Positions 23,276 through 31,017 of a stretch of DNA of 36,680 nt are shown in pieces (the first letter of the stretch is position 1; each line of letters opens with the position of its first letter). The translations under genes were made by a program, and so were the position numbers. The DNA lies in NCBI GenBank assembly GCA_900540235.1, contig UQEY01000019.1, positions 1-36,680 of the forward strand, read 5' to 3'. Source of the DNA: an uncultured Eubacteriales bacterium. GTDB taxonomy: Bacteria; Bacillota; Clostridia; Oscillospirales; Acutalibacteraceae. The notes under the pieces are model-generated. The model saw only the letters and a list, made by a program, of their open reading frames with translations. It did not search any database and was not told the origin of the DNA.

Positions 23276-23430
23276 ACAAATGAGTTAATTTTTATCGTTT
23301 TCAAGATTATGTAAAATGACCCGAAACACTTCAAAAAAGCAGCATAAAAATATTTACAATTAAGTTCCAAATATTTACATAATAGTAACAAACACAATAT
23401 ATATTAGTTATTCGGCGTGTAGATACATCA

Positions 23431-23481
23431 TATAGCGGTGTTACCCGTTGTATAGTAAAACGCTATACAGGTAGGTAACAC
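23431..23481. other. Intergenic element with mutually exclusive hairpins
   Basis: GTGTTACC (23438-23445) pairs with GGTAACAC (23474-23481) and TGTATAG (23449-23455) with CTATACA (23463-23469), giving one long interrupted hairpin. TATAGCG (23431-23437) can instead pair with CGCTATA (23461-23467), which excludes the inner helix. No T tract follows. The two arms can also be read as inverted copies of CTATACA-N3/4-GGTAACAC, a possible protein site. The 402-bp gap 23276-23677 has no gene; it holds this element, the unit at 23530-23622 and the rimM promoter. Confidence 0.5.
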
Positions 23482-23529
23482 TATTTCAAAAATTTGAAAA
23501 ATTATAAACAATATTGTAAAATATATATG

Positions 23530-23622
23530 TTGACTATTGGGAATTGAAAAGGTATTTTGAGGTAGGGAACATTCCTAAACTGAGAGGCAGATTGCTTTTG
23601 TAATCTGCCTCTTATCTTTTTT
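23530..23622 (+). ncRNA. Possible short transcript: promoter plus intrinsic terminator
   Basis: TTGACT (23530-23535) and TATTTT (23553-23558) with a 17-nt spacer are followed 26 nt later by a strong terminator, GAGGCAGATT / AATCTGCCTC with an 8-nt loop (23584-23611) and TTATCTTTTTT. A transcript would be only about 55-60 nt. The terminator may simply end the alpha-galactosidase message with a long 3' tail; in that case the promoter match is chance. Confidence 0.4.
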
Positions 23623-23631
23623 AATATTTTC

Positions 23632-23661
23632 TTGAAATGAATACGGATAATATTGTATAAT
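23632..23661 (+). promoter_or_regulatory. Promoter of rimM-trmD
   Basis: TTGAAA (23632-23637), an 18-nt spacer and TATAAT (23656-23661). The leader is about 10 nt, with GGTGAT as a weak ribosome binding site before the ATG at 23678. Confidence 0.7.
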
Positions 23662-23677
23662 AACTATCGGTGATTAA

Positions 23678-24187
23678 ATGAAACAATTTTTAGAAGTGGG
23701 TAAGCTTAATAATACCCATGGCATTAAAGGTGAACTTAAAATGCAGCTTTGGTGCGACGATATAAATTATTTAAAGCAATTTAAAACATTATATTTTGAC
23801 GATAAAGGCGAAAAGAGTGTTGAAGTTTTATCCGTTCGTCCCCAAAAAAATCTTGCAATAATCAAGCTTAAAGGTATCGACACTATCGAGCAGGCTGAAA
23901 TGATTAAAGGCAAAGTGCTTTATTGCGACAGAAACGATGCAAAAATCGATGAAAACGCAAATTACATTGCCGACCTTATAGGATGTTATATTGTTGATAT
24001 AGACACCGAGGAGGAGTACGGCAAGGTAGTTGATGTGCTCAATTACGGCTCTTGTGACATTTACGATACCGAGTCTTGGGGCAAACACACTCTTATCCCC
24101 GCAACACCCGATATTGTTAAGGAAATCAACACCGAATATCAGGTTATAAAAATTAAAGCTATGAAAGGTCTATTTGATGAGAATTGA
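23678..24187 (+). CDS. rimM: Ribosome maturation factor RimM
   Basis: RimM assists maturation of the 30S head by binding S19 and 16S rRNA. The 169-residue protein has the N-terminal RimM beta-barrel with VGKLNNTHGIKGELK (7-21) and a C-terminal PRC-barrel (about 93-165) with the region LIGCYIVD...YGKVVDVLNYGSCDIY and IPATPDIVKEIN. Length is typical. trmD overlaps its end by 11 nt, the conserved rimM-trmD coupling; the usual partners rpsP and rplS are not next to it here. Confidence 0.95.
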   Translation: MKQFLEVGKLNNTHGIKGELKMQLWCDDINYLKQFKTLYFDDKGEKSVEVLSVRPQKNLAIIKLKGIDTIEQAEMIKGKVLYCDRNDAKIDENANYIADLIGCYIVDIDTEEEYGKVVDVLNYGSCDIYDTESWGKHTLIPATPDIVKEINTEYQVIKIKAMKGLFDEN

Positions 24188-24908
24188 TATAATGACGCTT
24201 TTTCCGCAAATGTGCAATGCCGTGCTTAGCGAATCGATAATCGGCAGAGCAAGGCAAGCCGGCAAGGTTGAAATTAACTGCGTTGACATAAGAGATTATA
24301 CTCTTGATAAACACAGGAGAGTTGACGACAAACCGTACGGCGGCGGAATGGGTATGATTATGGCGCCGCAGCCGATTTTTGACTGCTACAAAGCGATTTG
24401 CGAAGATATAGGTGCTAAGCCGCACTTGGTTTATCTTACTCCGCAGGGTAAAACATTAACTCAGCAGAGGGTCAAGGAGCTTTCAAAGCTTGACAATATT
24501 GTAATGCTTTGCGGTCACTACGAAGGTATTGACGAAAGAGTTATAGAGGAACTTGAGCCGGAGGAAATTTCAATCGGCGACTATGTGCTCACAGGCGGCG
24601 AACTTCCTGCGCTTATCCTTGCCGATTCGGTTTCAAGAATGCTTCCGGGTGTTCTCAGCGACGATGAATGTTTTGAAGAAGAAAGCCACTTCAACTTCCT
24701 TCTTGAATATCCGCAATACACTCACCCATCAAGTTGGAACGGCAGAGAAGTACCGGAAATTTTGCTTTCGGGTCACCATGCAAAGGTAGATGAATGGAGA
24801 AGGGAAAAATCGCTTGAACGCACTTTTTATCGCAGACCCGATATGCTCGAAAAAGCCGAACTCAATAATAAAGACAAGGCTTTTTTGTCGAATTTGAAAA
24901 AAGATTAA
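24177..24908 (+). CDS. trmD: tRNA (guanine-37-N1)-methyltransferase TrmD
   Basis: TrmD methylates G37 of tRNAs with S-adenosylmethionine and prevents frameshifting. The 243-residue SPOUT protein has MRIDIMTLFP at the start, YGGGMGMIMAPQPI (about 55-68), LCGHYEGIDERV and the knot loop IGDYVLTGGELPALILAD. ATG at 24177 is chosen: AAAGG (24164-24168) lies 8 nt upstream, while an alternative TTG at 24174 is one codon earlier. The start lies inside rimM, so translation is coupled. Confidence 0.96.
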   Translation: MRIDIMTLFPQMCNAVLSESIIGRARQAGKVEINCVDIRDYTLDKHRRVDDKPYGGGMGMIMAPQPIFDCYKAICEDIGAKPHLVYLTPQGKTLTQQRVKELSKLDNIVMLCGHYEGIDERVIEELEPEEISIGDYVLTGGELPALILADSVSRMLPGVLSDDECFEEESHFNFLLEYPQYTHPSSWNGREVPEILLSGHHAKVDEWRREKSLERTFYRRPDMLEKAELNNKDKAFLSNLKKD

Positions 24909-24989
24909 AAAATTATGTGAAAAATGCACAAATACAGCTTGTTTATTTTATCGTAAATTAACAAGTCAAACGAAGTTATATTTTAGTTG

Positions 24990-25017
24990 TTGACCGAATT
25001 CAATTTGGTGGTATAAT
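24990..25017 (+). promoter_or_regulatory. Promoter of the HPr gene
   Basis: TTGACC (24990-24995), a 16-nt spacer and TATAAT (25012-25017). AGAGG lies 8 nt before the ATG at 25084, leaving a leader of about 60 nt. Confidence 0.75.
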
Positions 25018-25083
25018 ATGTAATAAAGAAATAAAAACAGTTAATTAAAGACAATATATGTTCTTTTTAGAGAGGTTATAGTT

Positions 25084-25347
25084 ATGTTTGTTAAAGATGT
25101 TAAGGTAGAAAATCAGGTTGGTCTTCACGCTCGTCCTGCAACTTTCTTTATCCAAAAAGCTAATGAATTCAAATCATCTATTTGGGTTGAAAAGGAAGAA
25201 AGAAGAGTTAATGCAAAGAGCCTTTTAGGTGTTCTTTCACTCGGTATTATGGGCGGCACAGATATTCGTATTATTGCTGACGGTTCAGACGAAGAAGCTG
25301 CTGTTGAAGGTCTTGTTTCTCTTGTTAAATCAGGTTTTACCGAATAA
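25084..25347 (+). CDS. ptsH: HPr phosphocarrier protein
   Basis: HPr passes phosphate from enzyme I to sugar-specific PTS components and, in Firmicutes, acts in catabolite control when phosphorylated at Ser46. The 87-residue protein has the active His15 in GLHARPAT and Ser46 in AKSLLGVLSLGI, so it is HPr rather than Crh, which lacks the His. The gene stands alone with its own promoter and terminator; ptsI is not adjacent, unlike the usual ptsHI operon. Confidence 0.93.
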   Translation: MFVKDVKVENQVGLHARPATFFIQKANEFKSSIWVEKEERRVNAKSLLGVLSLGIMGGTDIRIIADGSDEEAAVEGLVSLVKSGFTE

Positions 25348-25366
25348 TTAAATTTGTTCCAAAACA

Positions 25367-25395
25367 AAACGGCATTGCATTTGCAGTGCCGTTTT
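25367..25395 (+). terminator. Terminator of the HPr gene
   Basis: The stem AAAACGGCATTGCA / TGCAGTGCCGTTTT has one G-T pair and a TT loop, followed by TTATTTTA. It lies 20 nt after the stop and may also serve birA from the other side. Confidence 0.88.
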
Positions 25396-25424
25396 TTATT
25401 TTATGCAAAATTATAAATCATAGT

Positions 25425-26366
25425 TTATATTTTTCTAACCGTTATCTCCCCTGAACGCAAGGTTTGTTTTTCGCCGGTATCAAGTTCAACTTCAAGTCCG
25501 CCGTGTTCATCAATGGCAAGAGCAGTTGCAAAATGAGTTTCACCGTTTTGAATAAACTTGATTTTCTCACCGATTACCATTGAATGACTGCGGTAATAAT
25601 CGATAAAGCTCGCATAATCGCCTGCAACAATATTCATCAGTTCATTAACGATTTCGGCAATAAATTCGCTTCGGTTGATATCAACATTAAGACAACCTGC
25701 GCCATCAACTCCGTCAGGGAATTCGGTCGTGCTTATATTAATTCCTATACCTATAATAACACTTTCGACCGTGCCTGTTTCAAAATTCGTAGTTGCCTCA
25801 GTTAAAATTCCGCAAATCTTTTTGCCGTCAAGATAAACATCATTCACCCATTTGATTTTTGGTTTAAGCTCGGTCATTTTTTCAATCGCTTTGCACACGG
25901 CAACAGCGGCGGCAGTTGTGGCAGTAACGGCATTTTGAAGAGATGTGTCGGGATGAATTACAAGGCTGAAATAAATGCCCGTTTTGTCAGGAGAATAAAA
26001 ACTTTTGCCCTGCCTTCCCCTGCCTGCTGTTTGCTTGTTGGCAGTAATCAATATTTCACCCTCGGCGCCGTTTGCAAGGAGTTTTTTGCAATATGTATTT
26101 GTTGAATCTACAGTGTCGAAATGAATAACACGCATTTTATGTTTCAGATGTGCTTCAATGCTTTGAGATGTTACAAGTTTATTGTCCGCAAGAAGTCGAT
26201 AACCGATTTTTGGGATACCCTCAATATTATAGCCATCTTGTTCAAGCGCTTTTATTGCTTTCCAAACAGCAGCACGGCTTATGTCAAATTCGTGTGCAAG
26301 CCTTTCACCGCTTAAATATTCGTTGGAATTTAATAATTTTAACAAAACTTTATCTTTAGTTGCCAA
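25425..26366 (-). CDS. birA: Biotin-protein ligase and biotin operon repressor BirA
   Basis: BirA makes biotinyl-AMP, transfers biotin to carboxyl carrier proteins and, with its DNA-binding domain, represses biotin genes. The protein has an N-terminal winged helix (about residues 5-60, LSGERLAHEFDISRAAVWKAI), the ligase domain with STNTYCK, the GRGRQGK biotinyl-AMP loop and KIKWVNDVY, and a small C-terminal SH3-like domain. TTG at 26364-26366 is the preferred start because AAAGG lies 9 nt before it; the ATG three codons upstream (26375) directly abuts AAAGG. A BirA-type operator covers this start, suggesting autoregulation. Confidence 0.93.
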   Translation of the reverse strand: MATKDKVLLKLLNSNEYLSGERLAHEFDISRAAVWKAIKALEQDGYNIEGIPKIGYRLLADNKLVTSQSIEAHLKHKMRVIHFDTVDSTNTYCKKLLANGAEGEILITANKQTAGRGRQGKSFYSPDKTGIYFSLVIHPDTSLQNAVTATTAAAVAVCKAIEKMTELKPKIKWVNDVYLDGKKICGILTEATTNFETGTVESVIIGIGINISTTEFPDGVDGAGCLNVDINRSEFIAEIVNELMNIVAGDYASFIDYYRSHSMVIGEKIKFIQNGETHFATALAIDEHGGLEVELDTGEKQTLRSGEITVRKI

Positions 26367-26397
26367 TGTAAACATCCTTTCGTATTTAGGTTTACAA
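26366..26397. promoter_or_regulatory. Candidate BirA operator over the birA start
   Basis: On the plus strand ATGTAAACA (26366-26374) and GGTTTACAA (26389-26397) are separated by 14 nt. The second half is identical to the E. coli bioO half-site and the first is close to its complement TTGTAAACC. The site includes the Shine-Dalgarno sequence and the region just before the start codon. A third half-site-like ATGTAAA lies at 26401-26407. Confidence 0.6.
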
Positions 26398-26413
26398 TAA
26401 ATGTAAAATATAT

Positions 26414-26439
26414 GGGTCGCCGAGGACGACGACCCCTAC
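26414..26439 (+). repeat. Palindromic repeat copy 9 (GGGTCG type)
   Basis: GGGTCG...CGACCC arms with inner CG/CG pairing around AGGA, followed by CCTAC, between birA and degV. Confidence 0.8.
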
Positions 26440-26449
26440 TGTGAAAAAA

Positions 26450-27304
26450 TCACTTTCTTATATAAAATATCGCCAAGGTTTTAGGACCGCAATGAGAAGA
26501 AATAGTGCAACCTGCATCGGCTGTGATAATCTCATCAAACTTCGCCTTACCCGCAATAAGACCCATAGTATAACTGATTACCTCTCTTGAAACCCCGCCG
26601 CTGTCGGCAACAACAATTCGTGAAGTGTCGATTTTATTAATATTTTTAAGGCAATCTTCGGCATACTGCTTATATACATTTTCAAGCTTGCCACGGTATT
26701 TTTTAATAACATCAAGGCTACCCACCTTTGGATCTATGCCGATACTCGGCTTAATGCCAAGCAAATTTGCGCCGAACTTTGCAACGCCTGAGCATCTGCC
26801 GCCCTTGTGGAGATATTCAAGAGTATCAAGCACAAAAGTGGTACTCACTTTCGGTACGATTGAATTTGTACGGCTAGCAATTTTTTTTGCGTCAAAACCC
26901 TTTGCCCTAAAATCGCACGCTTTAAGCACAACAAGACCCATAGCAGTACAAAGGCTCTTTGAATCGACAACAAAAACATCATCAAAATCATTTGCTGCAA
27001 GGCAAGCATTTTGATAACTTGATGAAATTGCTGATGAAAGGCTGATATGAACCACTGCTTTACCCTGACTTGTAATTTTTTCAAACGCACTAAAATACTG
27101 AGCCGGAGTAACTGCGGAAGTTTTAGGCAAAGTATTCGTTTCTTTTACAAAATCATAAATATCGTTCGGAAAAATATCTACTCCATCGGTATAAGTTTTG
27201 TCACCAAGTAAAATAGACAAAGGAATTATGACAATATTATTTTTTTCTATTATACTTTTTGGTAAATCACAGGTGGAATCGGCTGTGATAATAACTTCTT
27301 TCAT
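26450..27304 (-). CDS. DegV family protein (fatty-acid-binding FakB-like)
   Basis: DegV/FakB proteins bind a fatty acid and present it to the kinase FakA for phosphorylation. The 284-residue protein has the family start ITADSTCDLP, DGVDIFPND, TSAVTPAQYFSAFE, HISLSSAISSSYQNA with the conserved lipid-contact Ser/Thr, VVDSKSLCTAMG and LEYLHKGGRCSGV. Start ATG at 27304 lies 8 nt after AAGG; the in-frame GTG at 27313 overlaps that Shine-Dalgarno sequence. FakA is not in the window. It is monocistronic. Confidence 0.92.
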   Translation of the reverse strand: MKEVIITADSTCDLPKSIIEKNNIVIIPLSILLGDKTYTDGVDIFPNDIYDFVKETNTLPKTSAVTPAQYFSAFEKITSQGKAVVHISLSSAISSSYQNACLAANDFDDVFVVDSKSLCTAMGLVVLKACDFRAKGFDAKKIASRTNSIVPKVSTTFVLDTLEYLHKGGRCSGVAKFGANLLGIKPSIGIDPKVGSLDVIKKYRGKLENVYKQYAEDCLKNINKIDTSRIVVADSGGVSREVISYTMGLIAGKAKFDEIITADAGCTISSHCGPKTLAIFYIRK

Positions 27305-27335
27305 ACATTGCACCTTAATTATAAATTGTGAGGAA

Positions 27336-27364
27336 AGTATAACACAAAATCATTTTCTGTTCAA
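27336..27364 (-). promoter_or_regulatory. Promoter of the degV gene
   Basis: On the minus strand TTGAAC (27359-27364), a 17-nt spacer ending in TGT and TATACT (27336-27341). Confidence 0.75.
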
Positions 27365-27401
27365 TAATTGACAAAATAAGTTTAGCCAAATTTAATAAAT
27401 A

Positions 27402-28727
27402 CTAAACGCCGAATTTGACAACTATGTTTTTAAGTTCATCCCTTGTATATTTTCTGTCAAAAGTAAGTTTAATAAGGCTTACGCCGTCTTTTTCTTTTAT
27501 TTCAGCCTTATAAACAATGTCATATTCGTCATCCGTACCCGAATTGATAACCACGCTAAAGTCACCGTTTTTAAGCACTCTGTCTGAAAAAACAAAACCC
27601 GGTTTGGCGAAAAATGACATACTCGACTGAGTAACTTTAACTTTATCAACACATTTTATTTGCGAATCGAGATTTGCAAAAGAAAGTGTTTGCTCATTAA
27701 TATAAGGGCTTACATCAATCGACGCTTCAAGCCAGTCTATATAATTATCATTAGTGTTAAAAGTATCTGACGAACTGTTATTAATTATGTATGTAAATTT
27801 TTCGCTTGTACTTTTTCTCGGGTCTGCGGCAACATATTTTTCATTTGGAATAAATTCAATGGTTCCCGGTGTAATTGAAAGCTTGCCCTGACTGTTAACG
27901 CTTATACCGGTGTGAATATTACCGACATACTGTGCCTTACTCGGCTCTTCGTCATAATAAGCAAGCACCATAATATCAAGCTGCAAAGTGCCATCCTCAC
28001 CAAGATAATAGTAGCCGTTACCCTTGCCCCACTTGATAAACTTTTGATAGCCGTTGCTGTTTGAATTTTTAACAGCCAAAGCGTAATAAACATATTTATT
28101 ATCGGAAATACCCGTTTTGTCGTTATAACTCAAATCGACATCATTATCGTCCATAACAAACTGAACGAATTTATCGCAACTTTTCAGTTGATTCATTTGG
28201 GCGTTGATAGCCAGTTCAAACGGCTTTTTCCAAGTTTTTTGGTCGGCATAAACAACCTTAAAATCTTGCTTGCCCTCGCTGTCCGTTACCGGTTTTACAA
28301 GAGCAACATAAAGATGAGTGCTTGAAAAATCGTCCTTATCCTGCGGTAAAAGCGCATTGTTAAGCTCACTTGAAGCCGAAGTGTACATCAAAAGAAGTTC
28401 ATTTTCATTATCGCCGTCATAATCTCCAAAATAAATATCAAGCGGCTTTTGTTTAAGCACCCAGCCAAAACTGTCAAGCTCTTTTTGAACATCATTATAA
28501 ACGATATATCCCTTGTCACCGTCGGTGAAAAGTTCAAAGCCGTTGTCATCATAAACAACATTTTTGCTGTCTTCAGTCGTTGTTTCACCCTCTTGAGCAG
28601 TAGAAATAGCGTGGGTTGTGAGCACAATGGTTTCATTATTCTTTTTTTCACGATAGTAGTAGGAATAGCCGAAAACTACTCCGAGTGCAATCAAAAGCAC
28701 AATGCAAATTCTTAAAAAATATTTCAT
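27402..28727 (-). CDS. Membrane-anchored extracytoplasmic protein, unknown function
   Basis: The 441-residue protein has an N-terminal membrane anchor or uncleaved signal (MKYFLRICIVLLIALGVVFG), a Thr/Glu-rich linker (about 30-55), then a large polar domain. DIYFGDYDGDNENELLLMY (about 96-114) is a D-x-D-x-D calcium-loop pattern typical of VCBS/FG-GAP or dockerin-like repeats. The C-terminal ~120 residues look all-beta. I recognise no defined family. ATG at 28727 is chosen; a TTG five codons upstream is possible, and neither has a strong Shine-Dalgarno sequence. It follows the HAD gene by 85 nt with one palindromic repeat between them, probably in one transcript. Confidence 0.75.
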   Translation of the reverse strand: MKYFLRICIVLLIALGVVFGYSYYYREKKNNETIVLTTHAISTAQEGETTTEDSKNVVYDDNGFELFTDGDKGYIVYNDVQKELDSFGWVLKQKPLDIYFGDYDGDNENELLLMYTSASSELNNALLPQDKDDFSSTHLYVALVKPVTDSEGKQDFKVVYADQKTWKKPFELAINAQMNQLKSCDKFVQFVMDDNDVDLSYNDKTGISDNKYVYYALAVKNSNSNGYQKFIKWGKGNGYYYLGEDGTLQLDIMVLAYYDEEPSKAQYVGNIHTGISVNSQGKLSITPGTIEFIPNEKYVAADPRKSTSEKFTYIINNSSSDTFNTNDNYIDWLEASIDVSPYINEQTLSFANLDSQIKCVDKVKVTQSSMSFFAKPGFVFSDRVLKNGDFSVVINSGTDDEYDIVYKAEIKEKDGVSLIKLTFDRKYTRDELKNIVVKFGV

Positions 28728-28749
28728 ATTAATCAACCACAAAAAATAA

Positions 28750-28776
28750 GGGTCGTCGGGGACGCCGACCCCTACA
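28750..28776 (+). repeat. Palindromic repeat copy 10, identical to copy 5
   Basis: All 27 bases equal those at 14351-14377. Near-zero divergence at two unrelated loci suggests recent spread or gene conversion. Confidence 0.85.
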
Positions 28777-28812
28777 AAGTATTATTAAAAAACATTATGA
28801 AAATCTAATCGC

Positions 28813-29406
28813 TTAATTTTTGTAAACATCTTCAAACTTGAACGGTATTTTTTCACCGTTTACAATATGGTAGCAATTTTCACTTGCAAGGGAAAAAATC
28901 GGCTTGTCGTGTTTGAGCGAATCGGAGTAAACATCACAAACTTTTATGCTGTTTTTATCATAAAGAGTGTAAAGGCGTTTTACTTTCTCCTCATCCCTGC
29001 AATTTTCACCGATAATCACACCTGTTTTGCGGTTATGACGAGTGCAAAGAAGGTCCTCAAAACCAAGCCTTTTCTGCACTTCTTCGAGCAAAAAGTCAGG
29101 CGAGGCACTGATTACTACGGCGTGCCTTTTGCGAATTTTAAACCATTTATGTACTTGGTGAATATGCCTGCCCCAAAACTTTTTGACTGCGCTTTCAAGC
29201 GGAATAAAAGCCACGAAACAGAAAAATAACTTCTTAAAAGTTGTAAAGTTAATCACCTTTACAACCATAAGTATCGCAAGCACCGCCCAAAGCGGTAAAA
29301 GCAAGATTATCCACGGGTAACGGAGCATACAATAACCCCAAAAAAGCGAGCCGCTGTCAAACGGAACAATGGTTTTGTCAAAATCGTAGATGTCTATTTC
29401 TTTCAT
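28813..29406 (-). CDS. HAD family phosphatase (subfamily IB) with hydrophobic insert
   Basis: The 197-residue protein has the HAD motifs DFDKT (8-12, Asp8 and Asp10), VISASP (about 97-102), and CRDEEKVKRL with VYSDSLKHDKP as the Lys and acidic motifs. A strongly hydrophobic cap stretch (about 30-55, PWIILLLPLWAVLAILMVV) suggests membrane association and a lipid-like or membrane-bound phosphate substrate, as in phosphoserine phosphatase-like and PGP-type relatives; this is inference. GAGGAG lies 5 nt before the ATG. It precedes the membrane-anchored unknown in the same direction. Confidence 0.85.
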   Translation of the reverse strand: MKEIDIYDFDKTIVPFDSGSLFWGYCMLRYPWIILLLPLWAVLAILMVVKVINFTTFKKLFFCFVAFIPLESAVKKFWGRHIHQVHKWFKIRKRHAVVISASPDFLLEEVQKRLGFEDLLCTRHNRKTGVIIGENCRDEEKVKRLYTLYDKNSIKVCDVYSDSLKHDKPIFSLASENCYHIVNGEKIPFKFEDVYKN

Positions 29407-29448
29407 TGTTTCTCCTCATAATATAGTAGCCCTTAATTTAATGTTTAT

Positions 29449-29474
29449 GTAGGGGTCGGCATCCTCGACGACCC
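29449..29474 (-). repeat. Palindromic repeat copy 11 (GGGTCG type)
   Basis: GTAGGGGTCGGCATCCTCGA continues to CGACCC; it is a variant of copies 5 and 10 in inverse orientation with its loop changed. Confidence 0.8.
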
Positions 29475-29515
29475 TTTTCATTTATAAATCACCTTAATAA
29501 GAACAATATCTTGAC

Positions 29516-29539
29516 GGGCGAATAATATTCGCCCCTACG
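29516..29539 (+). repeat. Palindromic repeat copy 12 (GGGCGAAT type)
   Basis: GGGCGAAT-AAT-ATTCGCCC-CTACG is a perfect 8-bp stem. The downstream ATCATTTAGAC also follows copy 1, so the repeat unit extends beyond the hairpin. Copies 11 and 12 point away from each other. Confidence 0.85.
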
Positions 29540-29568
29540 AAAATTCTAATCATTTAGACTGCCGTAGC

Positions 29569-29585
29569 GGAGGATATCATCCTCC
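29569..29585. repeat. Hairpin GGAGGAT/ATCCTCC after dCMP deaminase
   Basis: GGAGGAT-ATC-ATCCTCC is a perfect 7-bp stem between copy 12 and the stop of the deaminase gene. It may belong to the same compound repeat as the 11748 hairpin. Confidence 0.6.
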
Positions 29586-29597
29586 CGCATCAAATTC

Positions 29598-30095
29598 TCA
29601 TATCGTGTCTGCATTAAAATCAATAGTAAGTTTCTTATCAGATGCAAAGTGAGTAAGCTTTACACCTGCATACTCAAACATTTTCTTACTTGCTTTAACA
29701 TTTTCCGTATCTTTATACTTGTCGCTGATATAAACAACCTCTTTAATGCCGCACTGAATAATCGCCTTGGCACATTCATTGCAAGGAAAAAGCGCAACAT
29801 AAATTCGGCAGCCCTTTAAGCTGTTGCCGCCTGCGTTGAGAATAGCGTTAAGCTCGGCATGGCAAACATAAGGGTACTTTGTATCGGTTGTAACTTTGCC
29901 CTCACGCTCCCAAGGAAATTCATCATCACTGCAACCCCTCGGAAAACCGTTGTAGCCGACGCTCATAATTCTGTTATCATCATTAACGATACAAGCACCG
30001 ACCTGAGTACTCGGGTCCTTGCTCCTTTGAGAAGCAAGAATTGCAACGCCCATAAAATATTCATCCCAGCTTATATAATCTTTCCTTTTAGACAT
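29598..30095 (-). CDS. Deoxycytidylate (dCMP) deaminase
   Basis: dCMP deaminase makes dUMP for thymidylate synthesis. The 165-residue protein has the zinc site CHAELNAIL (His79, catalytic Glu81) and FPCNECAKAI (Cys105, Cys108), preceded by KDPSTQVGACIV and GYNGFPRGC, all typical of the ComEB/dCMP deaminase family. GGAGG precedes the ATG. It follows the Mrp ATPase gene by 17 nt in the same operon. An allosteric dCTP/dTTP role is known for the family and not visible here. Confidence 0.94.
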   Translation of the reverse strand: MSKRKDYISWDEYFMGVAILASQRSKDPSTQVGACIVNDDNRIMSVGYNGFPRGCSDDEFPWEREGKVTTDTKYPYVCHAELNAILNAGGNSLKGCRIYVALFPCNECAKAIIQCGIKEVVYISDKYKDTENVKASKKMFEYAGVKLTHFASDKKLTIDFNADTI

Positions 30096-30112
30096 AATAA
30101 ACCTCCAAAAGC

Positions 30113-30934
30113 TTATTTTAAAAGTTCTACAAAATCGTCAAGCTCACTCGCTTCAACTTCGCTGATTTTACCTTCGTCAACAAGCGCATTGATTTCAGGG
30201 TTAATCGCAAGCTTAGCAAGGACGGGAACACCGAGTTCCGCCGCAGTTTCATCAATTTGTGACTTGCCGAAAATATTGATTTTGTCGCCGCAATTAGGGC
30301 AAACATAATAGCTCATATTTTCAATAAGACCGAGTACCGGCACATTCATCATCTTTGCCATATTATATGCCTTGTTAACAATCATTTTAACCAAATCTTG
30401 CGGAGTTGAAACGATAACAATTCCGTCAATCGGCAAGCTTTGGAAAACAGTGAGCGCAACATCACCTGTTCCCGGAGGCATATCGACAAAAAGATAATCA
30501 AGCTCACCCCAGCGAACATCACTCCAAAACTGCTCAATAACGCCGCTTATAACAGGACCACGCCAAACAACAGGAGAATTAACATCTTCAAGAAGAAGAT
30601 TGATACTCATAACTTTAATCCCGTCGCTTGTTACTGCCGGCAAAAGACATTCCTCATCTTGCATTGCACGCTCGGTAATACCAAAACTTTTAGGCACCGA
30701 CGGACCGGTAATATCTGCGTCAAGTACACCTACTTTTAAGCCTGCTTTAGTGCACTTTTCGGCAAGAAGGCACGCAACAAGACTCTTGCCTACGCCGCCC
30801 TTACCGCTTACTACACCTATAACTTTTTTAATATTTGAATACTTGTTCATCGGTTTCAAAAAATCTTTAGGCTCAGCCTTTCTTGAAGCGCAGTTTTCAC
30901 CGCAAGATGAACAGTCATGACTGCATTCTGCCAT
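30113..30934 (-). CDS. Mrp/NBP35-type Fe-S cluster carrier ATPase
   Basis: Mrp/ApbC proteins bind and deliver Fe-S clusters in an ATP-dependent way. The 273-residue protein has an N-terminal Cys cluster, MAECSHDCSSCGENC (Cys4, 8, 11, 15), like NBP35, then GVVSGKGGVGKS (deviant P-loop), DADITGPSVPKSFG, DMPPGTGDV and the metal-binding CPNCG. The usual N-terminal MIP18/DUF59 domain of some Mrp proteins is absent. ATG at 30934 is chosen, 8 nt after AGGTGG; an upstream GTG (30946) overlaps that site. It heads a two-gene operon with dCMP deaminase. Confidence 0.93.
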   Translation of the reverse strand: MAECSHDCSSCGENCASRKAEPKDFLKPMNKYSNIKKVIGVVSGKGGVGKSLVACLLAEKCTKAGLKVGVLDADITGPSVPKSFGITERAMQDEECLLPAVTSDGIKVMSINLLLEDVNSPVVWRGPVISGVIEQFWSDVRWGELDYLFVDMPPGTGDVALTVFQSLPIDGIVIVSTPQDLVKMIVNKAYNMAKMMNVPVLGLIENMSYYVCPNCGDKINIFGKSQIDETAAELGVPVLAKLAINPEINALVDEGKISEVEASELDDFVELLK

Positions 30935-31017
30935 AATTATAACCACCTAAATAAATATATTAACTATATTATATACAATAATATTATCAAGAATTTTAAC
31001 ATATTGTGTAAAAAATA

